Below are positions 10,831-21,351 of a stretch of 64,000 nucleotides of DNA, in pieces. The notes beneath the pieces are model-generated. The model was not told where the DNA came from and searched no databases. It worked only from the letters and a program-made list of their open reading frames with translations. The stretch's first letter is position 1; every line of letters begins with the position of its first letter. A program made the position numbers and the translations under genes. The stretch is from Nymphaea colorata (lineage: Eukaryota > Streptophyta > Magnoliopsida > Nymphaeales > Nymphaeaceae), in assembly GCF_008831285.2 (NCBI RefSeq), contig NC_045148.1, positions 13,184,802 to 13,248,801 on the forward strand, read 5' to 3'.

Positions 10831-11454
10831 ATTCTCAATTATGCCAGACACTATATTCCTAATCTGGGGAGGCTTCTCGCACCTCTTCCTAATCTCGGGA
10901 GGCTTCTCGCACCTTTGTATGGGAAAATAAGTCCCAACGGCGAAGGAAGAATGAACCGAAAAATAAAAAATAAAAAGGGAGGTAAGCCAGTTACCACCTT
11001 TAACTATTCCCCCTGCTACCTGTTTCATTGTCTTGGAAACAATGGATGGGGAGGGGTTTGCAAGTGGAAATCCTCAAGATACGATCCGCGGAATTCTGAA
11101 AAACTGTGCTTATGCAAGCGGAAAGTGGAAAGTTCAATCCACCCAAAAGTTCCATCAGAGATATTCGCTGTCATGAATTCTCATTGAAGATGTACTACAT
11201 GGAACAAAGCGAGATGCTGATAAGAACAGACTGCCAGGCTATTATCAGCTTCACAAGACAAGCATCAATAAACCATCCCGTGCCCGTGTACGCTGGGTAG
11301 CCTTTACAGACTACATCACAGGCCTTGGAATAAAGGTTCTCTTCGAGCATATCGAAGGAAAAGATAATGTGTTGGCCGACACTTTATCAAGGATGGTACA
11401 GGTCTTGGCCTGGCCCATGACACTCCACTATCGGAATACCAGCACAGTATTCTG
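10831..11454 (+). pseudogene. Viral copy A: connection and RNase H
   Basis: Y-A-R-H-Y-I-P-N-L-G (10839 onward) is the badnaviral segment after RT. It carries a 30-bp tandem duplication (10858-10887/10888-10917). The RNase H end is recognisable as E-G-K-D-N-V-L-A-D-T-L-S-R (about 11354-11392), then stop codons near 11454. The middle is frameshifted with a stop near 11185. Confidence 0.7.
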
Positions 11455-11664
11455 ATAAGCTTTGAAGAACTTTAGCGATGTCAGACGATGTCCTTCCCTG
11501 AGGGGGAGTGCTCTTTCTTATAGTCCTCCTTGCGTAAGCAATCTAACTAGGAAACTGAGGACTTGCTATGCTAGAAAGCTGGTAAAATGAACTTATTTAT
11601 AGCCTTTTGTTCTGAGTTGAAGAGACAATGGCAAGGTAGTTGCTCAGAATAGCTTTTGAAGAAT
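11455..11664 (+). promoter_or_regulatory. Viral intergenic region after copy A
   Basis: It follows the end of ORF3. It includes GATGTCAGACGATGTCCTT (11489), a G-run (CTGAGGGGGAGTG), AGTCCTCCTTGCGTA and a TATA-like ATTTATAGCC near 11598. The first part recurs, in the same orientation, at 15189-15256. TGACG-like direct elements next to a TATA box are usual in badnavirus promoters. I infer a promoter remnant. Confidence 0.55.
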
Positions 11665-12090
11665 TCAAGGGGATGAAGAATTCAACGGTGAGTGGGGGAT
11701 TCATGGATCACCAAGGGCCGATTGGAACCGGTCTGGGGATCTTTTCGATAAACGTAAGGCTCTTTTCCCGCTCGGTGAGGAGGTTGAGGCTCCTCTGCTT
11801 GGTCTTCCTCGGGCTCAGGAACCTGAGGAGGTTTGTTGTCGCAGGTGTGCGACCTCAGCGTTTAGTTTCTTTCTGCCTCGGACTATGTATTGAGCTTGTT
11901 GATCAATGGTCTGCACCATGGAGTCTCCAGCTGTTGTATAGGTGCAACTAGGTGCAACTGGGACTTCCTTAGCAAAATAATGAGGACCGCATAGGTTGCA
12001 GGATGTTACCTTGCACTTTGGGCAATGCGGGCTCTTTGCATGGTCTGCCGATAACAACCAACCCACTTGGCGTGCATATTGTGCTGCCAG
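11665..12090 (-). pseudogene. Viral copy B: Cys-rich region and start of protease
   Basis: On the minus strand, C-P-K-C...C-N-L-C-G-P-H (about 12020-11985) matches the same region of copy A. It continues into the sequence equal to 9400-9450 of copy A. Compared with A, about 80 bases are missing just before the V-E-F-F-I-P equivalent (near 11690), where B ends. Small direct repeats (GGTGCAACTA twice at 11940-11960) are present. Confidence 0.75.
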
Positions 12091-12665
12091 TCATGTTGGC
12101 AGAAGTGTTGACTTCGTGGCAGTCTGATCTGCGGCCTGCGGCCTGTATCCGCCTGGTTCACCTAAGAGGGGTGGTTCCTCTTGCTCCTCATTCTCTGAGA
12201 CTGAGCGTCGGATTCCTCTTCTCCGTCTGGATTCCTCTTCTCCGTCATGGACACTGACAATCTCAAGGTCCTCGGGAAGCTCTAAGCCTTCAAAAATGGC
12301 CTTCAAAAATGGCGGAAGCTCTAAGCCTTCAAAAATGGCGGCTCGACGTAAAATGTCCTTCCTCACCACTTGCACCGCTTGTTTGTTTGTGATGAGATAT
12401 TTCTTCTTTTCTATGCAGGCATGGATGTGCCTTCCCTTTGTAGGTGCTGGATCGACGGGCTCCAAACCTTCGTTTGGGCTTGTCGTAGTACCCTGGAATT
12501 GGTATTTGTATAGATCCTTGAGGGATCTCTTGTACATCTGATCCTTGATCCTTGCACTCCTGTTCCTGCGAATAGAACCCTTGGCGCTAGTCCTATTTGG
12601 CAACCAGGATGCCGTGCATCAAACGCCTGGCATTTTAAACCAGAATTTCTCGGATAATTCAGGGC
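12091..12665 (-). pseudogene. Viral copy B: coat-protein C-part and zinc-knuckle region
   Basis: A 170-codon frame (12603-12091) parallels 8453-8990 of copy A. The zinc knuckle carries the same broken form as in A and additionally lacks about 32 bases of its second half. Two tandem duplications lie here: period 39 at 12275-12339, which repeats I-F-E-G-L-E-L-P in the protein, and period 19 at 12210-12247. Confidence 0.75.
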
Positions 12666-13538
12666 TTATGAAGAGTCGCCCTTGCCCTGTCTTTGTAGCC
12701 AACCTGTTGCAGCATATATTTTGCCCCAGGGCAGGTAAGCCTTTCGAGACGATAGGCTTGATCTTGTTGTGCTGTGCGCTGTGGAACCTTGGGAACCTTG
12801 AATTGGGTCTTCAAGAGTAAATACCCTACGAATCTGAGATAAGATATTTTGGGTACCTTCTCGGCCATCCGCTGTTGTGATCAGTTCCTCGTACTCCTTC
12901 TTGTAAGTCATTGGCCATTGGATCCAAAGGAGTTTTTCTGTTTCTCCGAGCAGATTTTCGATATACTCGGCTTTTTCTCCTGCGTCCGTGAATCCCTTTT
13001 CTACGATCAGATTTTTGGTAATTGATTCCCATCGCGCGGGAAACATGCCAATCAACTGTGGCATCACGAACATAGCTCCTTGGGTCTGCTGAGCGGACGG
13101 TAGGGTCCAGTTTTCTGAACCACTAGCTCTTTTGAACCGCCCGTTTGTGGAGCTTTCTCCTACTTCAAAGGTAGGCTTAATAGGTGGCGTAGCACCTGTT
13201 GCAGGAGGGTATTGGGGTAGATCAGTCCCCATACTTGAGTCTCTTGGCGGGGCATAGGAGCTAATTTCAGTGTTGGTGGACTGAGATGAGGCAATGATTT
13301 GCTGGAATTCTAGTAACTTGGGATACTCCGTTTCTCTAGTACCAGAATTGTTTCCGCCTCGTACCAGAATTGTTTCCGCCTCGTTTGTCAGAGTTGGTTC
13401 TGACTTGCTCCAGAGGTACTGGTAGTATTGCCAGTCCTCGTCATCTTCAGAGCTGCCTTCTGAGATGATTGCTCCGTCTTCGTCAATCACCGTTTCTTCA
13501 ATTGGCGCATCGTCCTGTTGGTAGTTTCCGAACCTCAA
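12666..13538 (-). pseudogene. Viral copy B: coat-protein N-part
   Basis: The longest viral frame left (290 codons) starts with an acidic N-part (V-I-D-E-D-G-A-I-I, S-E-D-D-E-D-W) and runs through the conserved segment L-P-S-A-Q-Q-T-Q-G-A-M and the capsid motif P-A-R-W-E-S-I-T-K-N. It ends after a frameshift where copy A picks up. A 22-bp tandem duplication (13339-13360/13361-13382) repeats V-R-G-G-N-N-S-G/E-T-I-L sequence in the N-part. Confidence 0.8.
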
Positions 13539-13599
13539 GATGATTGACCCATCTTGCTGTGTGGAGGTCTCGGAGGATGAAGGTAGCGCCGGGATACTT

Positions 13600-14216
13600 G
13601 GGATAGTGGAAGGTCTGAGAACCCATGCCGACTGCTGCAGTTCTTCTGTGCTAAACCGTCTTCCTGGGATAGCACTTACACCATGGCTAATGAGATAGTC
13701 CTGATTTGATAATTGAACGCCATGTGGGGGTGTTTGACAACCTCCCTATTAATCCTCTGGTGAGGATTAAATTTGCCTCGCCTTTCTTCCATGTTGCATA
13801 GCCTTGAGTCTGAACGGCAATCTGGAAGCGACGGAAGAAGTCACTTATTGTCATGGTGGTGTCGGGGACGATGTATATGATTTGCGCTCCCCTTGTTAGA
13901 TCCGGGGACGATGTATATGATTTGCGCTCCCCTTGTTAGATCCACCTCCATGGTTGCGAATATGGAGGTTGCGAATATGGCCCTGTCGTCTTGCCACCTG
14001 TTGTCTCGGAAAACAACTAAGGCTTTTGTGCCTTCGTCGATGTAGAATTTGAACTCGTACCTGGGCAAGGCCGATATGGATGAAACGGAAACCGCTTTGC
14101 TGAAGTCGCCGATAGCTTTCTTCTTGAATAAATTGTCGGTCGACTTGTTGCCCATCTGTGCAGATCAGGGCTTCCTCTGACAGATGTGTGTAGACCCTGT
14201 GCTGATCAGTCTGCAC
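13600..14216 (-). pseudogene. Viral copy B: movement protein (30K-type)
   Basis: The frame from 14155 down contains F-K-K-K-A-I-G-D-F-S-K-A-V-S-V-S-S and Y-E-F-K-F-Y-I-D-E-G, then R-A-I-F-A-T and M-E-V-D-L-T-R-G-A-Q, the core of badnavirus movement proteins that widen plasmodesmata. It is disrupted by a 40-bp tandem duplication (13863-13902/13903-13942) and a 15-bp one (13952-13966/13967-13981), which break the frame. Confidence 0.75.
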
Positions 14217-14470
14217 GTGAGTACCTCTGCAGGTACCAGGGATGCTCGTTCCCGTAAGGTCTGGTTTAGTTGAGCCTCCGGTGAGAGCTTAGCTTCAAGT
14301 GTCTGACGGTATGGCTGTCGGTGGAAGAGTTGATTTACTCTTCGCTGCATGTTGTAACGCATACGCTGGCCACTTCTGTAACCTCTGATCTGGTCCTCAA
14401 ATTGAGGGCTAGATGTTGAGGCCCCTTCTGTGGTCCTTGTCTGGCTAATGCTTGGGCGGCCACTTTCCAT
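14165..14470 (-). pseudogene. Viral copy B: N-terminal part of ORF3 polyprotein
   Basis: The frame MESGRPSISQTRTTEG...Y-R-S-G-Q-R-M-R-Y-N...L-F-H-R-Q-P-Y...L-S-P-E-A-Q-L-N-Q-T-L-R-E-R-A is the conserved start of badnavirus ORF3. It ends in a frameshift near 14200, after which the movement-protein part continues in another frame. Confidence 0.75.
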
Positions 14471-14511
14471 CTTTCACCTTTTGCTTTTCTTTGGACAGGA
14501 TGTCCTCCGGA

Positions 14512-14808
14512 TTACTGAAAACGTAAACCTTTCCTCTTTTCTCTGCAGGCGGTGTCTGTTTCCTCCTTCTGACTAAACTTAGAAAGACTCGATACGACGG
14601 TGTTGATCCTATCTAAAAGGGTGGTTTGACACGCTAAGACTTGGGTTAATAAATTGATAATAGTATTGTCTTGTTTGATCAAGACACCTTGGGCTGTCAC
14701 AGAGGTTTCACTAGTGGGTTTGAAGTATGCTATGGGCTGAGGATCTATAAGCTTGGTTTCTGCCAACGCTTGCTTGATAGCCGGATTTTCACTAGGGTAA
14801 CTACTCAT
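14512..14808 (-). pseudogene. Viral copy B: ORF2 virion-associated protein
   Basis: Starting at the ATGA of 14808, the frame gives 98 residues (MSSYPSENPAIKQALAETKL...). It has the A-L-A-E-T-K-L-I-D-P-Q-P-I-A-Y segment and a heptad-like hydrophobic middle (I-I-N-L-L-T-Q-V-L...L-L-D-R-I-N), as in the short coiled-coil virion-associated ORF2 protein of badnaviruses. ATGA is the usual ORF1-stop/ORF2-start overlap. It is the best preserved viral frame. It sits 41 bases upstream of the ORF3 start instead of overlapping it. Confidence 0.75.
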
Positions 14809-15188
14809 ACTACAGTGGCCAAATCCCTTCCTCGACTTGCTTTCTTTTTCCTCCTCAAATACACTGCTCCGCAACGCCCTTCTGCTGGGTCTCTTGGTTT
14901 ACAGCGCACTCTTTTGGAATGAAAGATAACAAGCAAAGGCAAAGATAAGCTTTGAAACTTACAGTAGACAAGAAGAATACCGAAACGAATACCAAAACGA
15001 CGGCAAATTCCAAATCTTCAGGACACTTATATTATAAGGCGACTGCAGAGCGGGATCACTCTAAACAGTCTCTGGTATTACACTTGTACTACTCAAACAA
15101 ACCTTTAAGCACAAACTACTAGACAGAGAACTGGAAGGGATAAGGCTATACAAGAAAGACTCAGACTTAGAGAAACTCTTGCTTCTGG

Positions 15189-15350
15189 CGATGTCAGACG
15201 ATGTCCTTCAGGGTCCCCTGAGGGGGAGTGCTCTTTCTTAGTCCTCCTTGCGTACTTACTAAGGCTAAGAAAGCATAAAGCAAATCGCACCACCTAAAGT
15301 GGATGGGTGCTTATTACATAAAGTGACCTTATGGGTCCACACGCTTTCTT
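15189..15350 (+). repeat. Second copy of viral intergenic region
   Basis: GATGTCAGACGATGTCCTT...CTGAGGGGGAGTGCTCTTTC...AGTCCTCCTTGCGTA repeats 11489-11557 in the same direction, with a small insertion (CAGGGTC). It lies upstream of copy B's genes but in the opposite orientation to them, so at least one more inversion or junction took place. Between 14880 and 15188 the sequence may hold remnants of ORF1 or leader; I cannot confirm a frame. Confidence 0.6.
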
Positions 15351-15404
15351 TTCTATACGATTATATGCTATATTTCTGTTTGTTGTTCAAATCTATCCTG
15401 GTCG

Positions 15405-15659
15405 TAGGTGATCACGTGCTAACATCATTCTGGCTCGAATGGTAATAGCTTTCCTTATAAGTCGTTAAAGTCAGGCATAAACTGTTTGTTACGATTCTAG
15501 ATGGCTATTTAGGGGACATGAGGTCAGCTTCCAGCTGGCAATGTCTTTCTTGGCAAATTATTTTTGGAAAATGTTTTTCTTTTATTTTGAGGGAAGCTTA
15601 TGTTATGTGCCATTTCTCAACCTGTCACTTCTTAGATGGCTTAACTGAACAATGGGATT
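15405..15659 (+). repeat. Duplicated block P1, copy 1
   Basis: This 255-bp block starting TAGGTGATCACGTGCTAAC recurs almost unchanged at 42550-42803, between two callose synthase exons. It is therefore probably derived from a callose synthase intron. Confidence 0.85.
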
Positions 15660-15926
15660 ATATATGACATATACTATACATTATAACACATATAATACAA
15701 TATATATGTATAATACATGTTGCAATTTTATTAATAGTTATAATTACATATATAATAATATACGTATATACACGTATTATATTATATATTTTACATTAAT
15801 ATGTATGTATAATAAATAAACCGTATGTATGTATATGTACATGTGTATATATACATATACACATATACTTTTTCAATGTATGTATATGTACATGTGTATA
15901 TATACATATACACATATACTTTTTCA
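15660..15926 (+). repeat. Duplicated AT-rich block P2, copy 1, with 51-bp tandem duplication
   Basis: 15660-15868 matches 44042-44238. Its 3' end carries a perfect 51-bp tandem repeat (15825-15875/15876-15926) of a TGTATATGTACATGTG-type unit ending CTTTTTCA. The second copy at 44 kb lacks this duplication. Confidence 0.8.
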
Positions 15927-16138
15927 AAGTGCTGTTATGTATTATCTGAACCATGCTTCTCTTTCTCAGAGTAAAATCTCAAGATATGACCAAAACAAAC
16001 CGACAGAAGAGAGATAATGCCATAAGATTTGTAATGCTTGCTAACATCTCTGTCGGTACCTTTTCATCTTCAATTGTTGAAAGTTGTAATGCTTGCTAAC
16101 ATTTTTGCTTGCTCACGATAACTTTCTTCATGTTGCAG

Positions 16139-16443
16139 GAACTGAATTCTCAAGCACATGCAATCCCATTAGCAGCAAGGCTCATGTCAAGTCCAGGGGA
16201 ACAGCTTGCAGCAGTGTCATTGTTGCTAGAACTACCAAAGAACTGTTTATCTTTATGTGAGAAAATTGGCTCCAGAGCTGGTGCCATTCTACTTTTGATT
16301 ACAATAAAAATACAATACTACTGATTCAATGGTAGACGAAAAAACAAACATGACCCTAAACAACTTGGTGAAGTGTCCAGAAAATATCAAGATCATGGCA
16401 GAAAATGGACTTTTGGAACCTCTTCTTAGCAACCTCATTGAAG
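16139..16443 (+). pseudogene. U-box/ARM-repeat E3 ligase (PUB43/44-like) exon, copy 1
   Basis: After acceptor TTGCAG the frame reads ELNSQAHAIPLAARLMSS, then E-Q-L-A-A-V-S-L-L-L-E-L and L-C-E-K-I-G-S-R-A-G-A-I, ARM-repeat sequence of plant U-box proteins related to PUB43/44 (SAUL1 clade). One extra A in the A-run near 16304 shifts the frame. In the next frame follow N-M-T-L-N-N-L-V-K-C, then M-A-E-N-G-L-L-E-P-L-L-S-N-L-I-E and donor GTATGC at 16444. No U-box exon is present. The same extra A is in the second copy (47178), so the lesion predates the duplication. Confidence 0.75.
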
Positions 16444-16585
16444 GTATGCACTTGACATCTGCAGACTGCATTGCATCGTAATCACTTGACTGCACCTGCG
16501 TTTTCTGAACTAGTCTACAGTGTCATTTGCATATACACACAGGGATATGCAATCGCCAGAAGTGACTGAAACATGTATGTATGTA

Positions 16586-16590
16586 TAATA
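16586..16590 (+). other. Empty target site of the copia element at 47.6 kb
   Basis: TAATA, inside GTATGTATAATACATACACAT, is the single-copy counterpart of the TAATA that flanks both ends of the element at 47601-53011. It is direct evidence of the pre-insertion state. Confidence 0.9.
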
Positions 16591-17161
16591 CATACACATA
16601 TGTATATGTACTATATGTAGGTATGCATCTATCATGTATCATGTACTTCTGTGTCCTGTCAGCATGAAGAAAAGTGTGAAGACAAAAAATTTGCCACATT
16701 TTCTGCCCAATGTGCTATAATATTACATGTATATTATAAGTTGTGTATGTATATTCTATAATATATTAGTAGTATATATGTTATAGTATTATATACATAC
16801 AATAACATGTATCATATATATTATACGTTTAACATATAATACATAATATAATATATTGTATATTATACATATACATTATTGTTCTAGTAATATATCATTA
16901 ATAGGCATTACTATAATTATATACATTATGCATTATAATACGTGTATAAAATATGTTATACGTAATAACTTATAATGTTATATGTTTATTATATTTTATA
17001 CAATATAACATATAATATGTATATAATATATATTATATATTGTACAATATAACATATAGTATATATATAATATGTATAATATATTTATATAATTTATGCA
17101 TTATATGTGTTGTAGCATTATAATATGTACATTTACATTATAGTACATATTGTCATACATG

Positions 17162-17217
<56 letters not shown>

Positions 17218-17587
17218 TACATATATTTTATATAATAATAATATTATAAAATAAGTATACATATTATTATATGTATATGTACATAACATATATATATATC
17301 ACCTTGTATAATGTAATAATATATACAAGATTATATATTATTACGTATATACTGCATATATGTAACAAATATATAATACATATATGTACCTTATATATAT
17401 ACATATGTATAACATTATTTATTATTTGTATATATATAACATATATATTTTTTATTAAACATATCATAACATATAATGTATATGTGTTATATATAAGGAT
17501 GTAAAATATATTTCTATTATATATATATGCTATATATAATATTATAGTAGTATATATTAACATATATATACAATTTGTATATTACAT

Positions 17588-17588
<1 letters not shown>

Positions 17589-17655
<67 letters not shown>
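17589..17655. repeat. (TA)n microsatellite
   Basis: About 67 bases of almost pure TA with one TGTA interruption end block P3 and border block P4. Confidence 0.9.
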
Positions 17656-17659
<4 letters not shown>

Positions 17660-17672
17660 ACACATAATATAA

Positions 17673-17918
17673 CAGAAGCAAGGAGAAGGGGAGTATTGGG
17701 CTGAAGATGAAAAGATTTGGGATTAAGAGCAAGATGAATGGCTAAGGTGGTGTTATCTTCAACCTGGACGATCTTCGACGGTTGGTGGAGCAGTTAGAGG
17801 TGATTGTGGATTGATGGAATAATAAAGAATAAAAAATTGGACACCAGCAATCGTTCGAGAAGCTTCCATTCGAGTTCATCATTCTCTCTTCCATCTTTGA
17901 TTCATGTCTCTCTCTCTT

Positions 17919-17949
<31 letters not shown>

Positions 17950-18832
17950 TTCTGTTTCTTGATAACGAACTCTGCATTCAGTCGAAACTATGCCTCTCGA
18001 TTAGCTGACAATCGTATTGATCTTCCATCGAGACCCCTAAACAGAATGAAGATTCTATTCTTCTTGGAACGAAAATTTCCTTGGGTTGCGTCTTTCTTAA
18101 CTCATTCAGCGTAAGCAGCTCCGCAACTAAAGTGCATTGCTTTCCATGATATAACAAGGTACATTTGTCTCACCTTTGCTTTTATGGTCAGGTATATGTG
18201 CAATCTTTCAAGGTATTCTGGAGTTTCTCAACTAGATGTTCAAATGTGAAATGCATTTTCTACAATATTTAAGCTAATGATGGTCAACAGCAGCTATAGT
18301 TTGAACTTGCGAATGTGAAGGTTGAACAATATGTCATCTTTTACGAAATGGTGCATATCTTGTCATTGCGTATGACCTTGTTTTGCCAGTACAGTAATTA
18401 ACTTGTAGAAGCTAAAGCGAGCCTACAATAATTAAAATGTAAGTTTTTTACTTAAATTCATATAAAGAACTGTTGTAAGTTTTTTGTCAGTAAACTAATG
18501 AAAAATAGTTAAATATATTCATATTACATAGAAATAGTGTTGCTTTCTTTATATGTTGAAAACATTCTGAAATTATCATGCCATTTTTCATGTTTTTGCT
18601 AAATGTTGGGATGCTAGGACCGTGGTGCTCTTGTTTGCAGCTTTTTCATGTGAAAACAAGTGATATTTATTGAATTGAATACCATGCAGTTATCACATTT
18701 ATAATATTGTTCCATGTTGTTGCCTTGTGCCCTTGTTCATAAGGCCATCTATGTATGTTGATTGCTGACTTTACTGTTTATGTTGCTGCTTTAGCCTCCT
18801 GTGATTTCCTAATATTGTGCTTTCACAATTAC
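17673..18832 (+). repeat. Duplicated block P4, copy 1
   Basis: 1,160 bp starting CAGAAGCAAGGAGAAGG match 39593-40727. They include a CT microsatellite (about 17924-17950) in a pyrimidine-rich, 5'-leader-like stretch. No coding sequence is recognised. Downstream neighbours differ in the two copies (P5 here, P6 there). Confidence 0.85.
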
Positions 18833-19329
18833 TGTCACTGTTGGATCTTTGTATGCAATCTCTATTTATGCTTCATCTGCTACTTTTGAAAACTTGATAC
18901 ATGTTGTAGTCCTTCACAATGTCCAGAGAGATTGTTCCTCATGCCATTTGCTTGTGTAATCCAAGTTTAAATGTGTTAACGACTGCAAATTGAAGGCTTG
19001 GTATTGCATCTGGAAACGACTAATGACAGAAATATTTTCATCTGTTACTTTATACTGGATAACTAAAACAACTATATCGTATTCCTAAATGGTCATTCCA
19101 TTGTCAAAGCATGTATGGTTATGTACGTGCCTTTTGTACCTCTTCATAATTTGAGCATTTCACTACGTAAATGTTTGTGGCTCCTTGTTATGTCAACTTC
19201 TTACTTGATTAATCACATAACGATTAAGCTAAGTGGATCATGTTTGTGTATTACATTTTTTGTGTATATAATAGAAGACATTTTTAGTTTGTGTCACTGT
19301 ATTTATCCATTTTTTGCAGCATCTGTCCC
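18774..19329 (+). repeat. Duplicated block P5, copy 1
   Basis: It matches 44491-45032. The match stops within a few bases of an acceptor site (TTTTTTGCAG) that in the other copy opens an exon-like frame. Here the sequence after ATCTGTCCC is different, so this copy carries intron but no exon. Confidence 0.8.
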
Positions 19330-19369
19330 GCATCTTCACATTGTTGAAAATGCCCCGAATCATTCTATA

Positions 19370-20560
19370 ATATTTTAGTAGTATATATGTTATAGTATTA
19401 TATGCATACAATAACATGTATCATGTATATCATATATATTATAGGCACACATATATTATATATGTACATATACGTATATGTATCAACGTAATATATGTGC
19501 AGTGTTATATATGCGTATAATATTATTATGTATATATTATATGCATATAATACGTTGCGTGTTATATATATAATATATGAAACTTCTACACTACAATGTA
19601 TTATACATATACACATTTTAACGTATTATAGTGTAAAAAACATATGTATATGTTATAGGTTATATGTATATATACGTATACGTTAATATATATTCATATA
19701 TCATATGTATATACTCATATACGTAGATGTATATAATTATGATACAACACGTTATATCTATTACATGTAACAGATATATTATATGTACATGTATATATAC
19801 ATACAAGTGTATATATAATATATTTTATGTATAGTATACATCCGTGTAATACATAATACTATAGTATGCAACAATATACAAATTTTAATGTTATACATAT
19901 GATACATGCATTGTATAATGTACATATATATATGTGTGTAATATAACATATTACATATAATACACGTTGATATATAATAGATATGATATATATATATAAC
20001 AACATATGTATCTCTCACTCTCTCTGTCTCACTCTCTCCAACTACGATTACCAAAACTAGCACTCCCAGTATTCTCTATAGTTTGCAAATATTCATGTCT
20101 CAGAATTTGCAAGATGAGCTTCCCTACAAAATTTTTGTGGCAAAAAGATAATGAATTATTATATAATATATGAAACTTGTATACACATATATGTGCACTA
20201 CACGTATAACGTTATACATATACACTATATATATAAAATTCATATAATACATTATATATAAATAAATAAATAAATAAATAAATAAATAGATATATATATG
20301 TATATAACATGTTACATATTATGCATTATATATGCAACACTACAACGTATTATACATATACACATTTTAACGTATTATATATATATCGTGTAAAAAACAT
20401 ATGTAGATGTTATAGGTTATATGTATATATACATATACGTTAATATATGTTATAGGTTATATGTATATATACATATACGTTATATATACATGTATGTATA
20501 TATACATATACGTTAATATATGTTATAGGTTATATGTATATATACATGTATATATGCAGT
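19370..20560. repeat. AT-rich quasi-palindromic tract
   Basis: About 1.2 kb of TATA/CATA/TGTA motifs, interrupted at 20010-20150 by an ordinary stretch. It contains tandem units of GTTATAGGTTATATGTATA type (19650-19690, 20410-20545) and an (AATA)n run at 20260-20290. The beginning (19365-19440) resembles 16750-16820. No gene is visible. Confidence 0.8.
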
Positions 20561-20700
20561 GGAAGATACACATAGATAGACACATACCAGATTTTAATTT
20601 CAAGTGGAATACTAAAAAGTTGCGTTTGAATACTATAAACAAGCAACAGAGTTACAGAAGGCCGTAAAGGGGCCATAATATTGCTTTTTGTGAGCTAACC

Positions 20701-21108
20701 ATGGGAGATATTAATGGAAATTAGCTCCTCGACTTTTTGATGGTCTGATCAGCTAATAACGACGAGAAGGAGAGGAGGATTGATTGATCTTGGGTTGTGG
20801 CTGGTGCTTCGTTCTTTCACGAGGACGAGAGGGTTCGGGAGGGGATGGCGAAGGAGGAAAGGAAGAGGGTAACGGTCAAGAGCTCCAACGGCGAGGTGTT
20901 GACTATGGGAGATATTAATGGAAAATAGCTCCTCGACTTTTTGATGGTCTGATCGGCTAATAACGACGAGAAGGAGAGGAGGATTGATTGATCTTGGGTT
21001 GTGGCTGGTGCTTCGTTCTTTCACGAGGACGAGAGGGTTCGGGAGGGGATGGCGAAGGAGGAAAGGAAGAGGGTAACGGTCAAGAGCTCCGACGGCGAGG
21101 TGTTGGAG
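20701..21108 (+). repeat. 204-bp tandem duplication over SKP1 leader and start codon
   Basis: Two head-to-tail copies (20701-20904, 20905-21108) differ at only a few positions. Each holds GGGAGATATTAATGG, the 5' leader and the first 17 or so codons of the SKP1-like gene. Only the downstream copy runs on into the gene. Confidence 0.95.
20845..20928 (+). other. Decoy start: 27-codon upstream frame from the duplicated SKP1 start
   Basis: The upstream copy of the SKP1 ATG opens [19 protein letters not shown], then runs into the repeat junction and stops at TAG (20926). If transcription starts upstream of both copies this would act as an upstream frame before the real start at 21049. Confidence 0.6.
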
Positions 21109-21351
21109 GTTGAGGAGGCGGTGGCGAAGGAATCTCAGATGATCAGACAAATGATCGAGGATGGTTGTGCCGATTCTGGCATCCCCTTGCCCAATGTTGC
21201 CAGCAAGATCCTGGCGAAGGTCATCGAGTATTGCAAGAAGCACGTCGACGCCCAGAAGACCGGCGACGACGTGATCCAAGAAGAAGAGCTCAAGGCATGG
21301 GATGCCGAGTTTGTTAAGGTGGACCAAGCAACGCTCTTCGATCTCATTCTG
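21049..21351 (+). CDS. SKP1: SKP1-like protein, exon 1
   Basis: 101 codons read [20 protein letters not shown]...E-E-A-V-A-K-E-S...[17 protein letters not shown]...[12 protein letters not shown]...[16 protein letters not shown]. This is the BTB/POZ-like cullin-binding half of SKP1, the adaptor of SCF ubiquitin ligases. The frame is intact. The exon ends in phase 0 at ...CTG before GTATTC, the usual place of the single SKP1 intron. I chose ATG 21049; an in-frame GTG at 21001 lies in the leader. The second exon, with the F-box-binding helices, is not recognisable in the next several kb. The gene is therefore truncated or has a very long intron. Confidence 0.8.

Larger units (their letters stand above)
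8180..15350. mobile_element. Endogenous badnavirus-like pararetrovirus locus, two inverted partial copies
   Basis: Copy A (+, about 8282-11660) holds coat-protein C-part, Cys-rich region, protease, reverse transcriptase, RNase H and intergenic region. Copy B (-, about 14900-11665) holds the ORF2 virion-associated protein, movement protein, coat protein, Cys-rich region and the start of protease. They overlap from the coat-protein C-part to protease and face each other tail to tail near 11660. A third piece of intergenic region (+) lies at 15189-15300. Order and motifs match badnaviruses of the Caulimoviridae. All reading frames are interrupted. Together the pieces span most of one viral genome, but no intact copy exists here. 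Confidence 0.85.
15918..17540 (+). repeat. Duplicated block P3, copy 1 (uninterrupted)
   Basis: It matches 46957-47600 plus 53012-53990, the two halves separated there by a complete copia element. It carries a U-box gene fragment and then about 900 bases of extremely AT-rich, quasi-palindromic DNA (TATA/CATA motifs). A (TA)n tract at 17164-17214 is much shorter in the other copy. Confidence 0.9.

Noticed and set aside
17267-17563. Open frames of about 80-100 codons in the AT-rich tracts (also 19398-20063, 38652-38999, 43814-44352, 47930-48174)
   Set aside because: They consist of Y/I/T/M/H codons from TATA/CATA repeats, exist on both strands and have no protein character.
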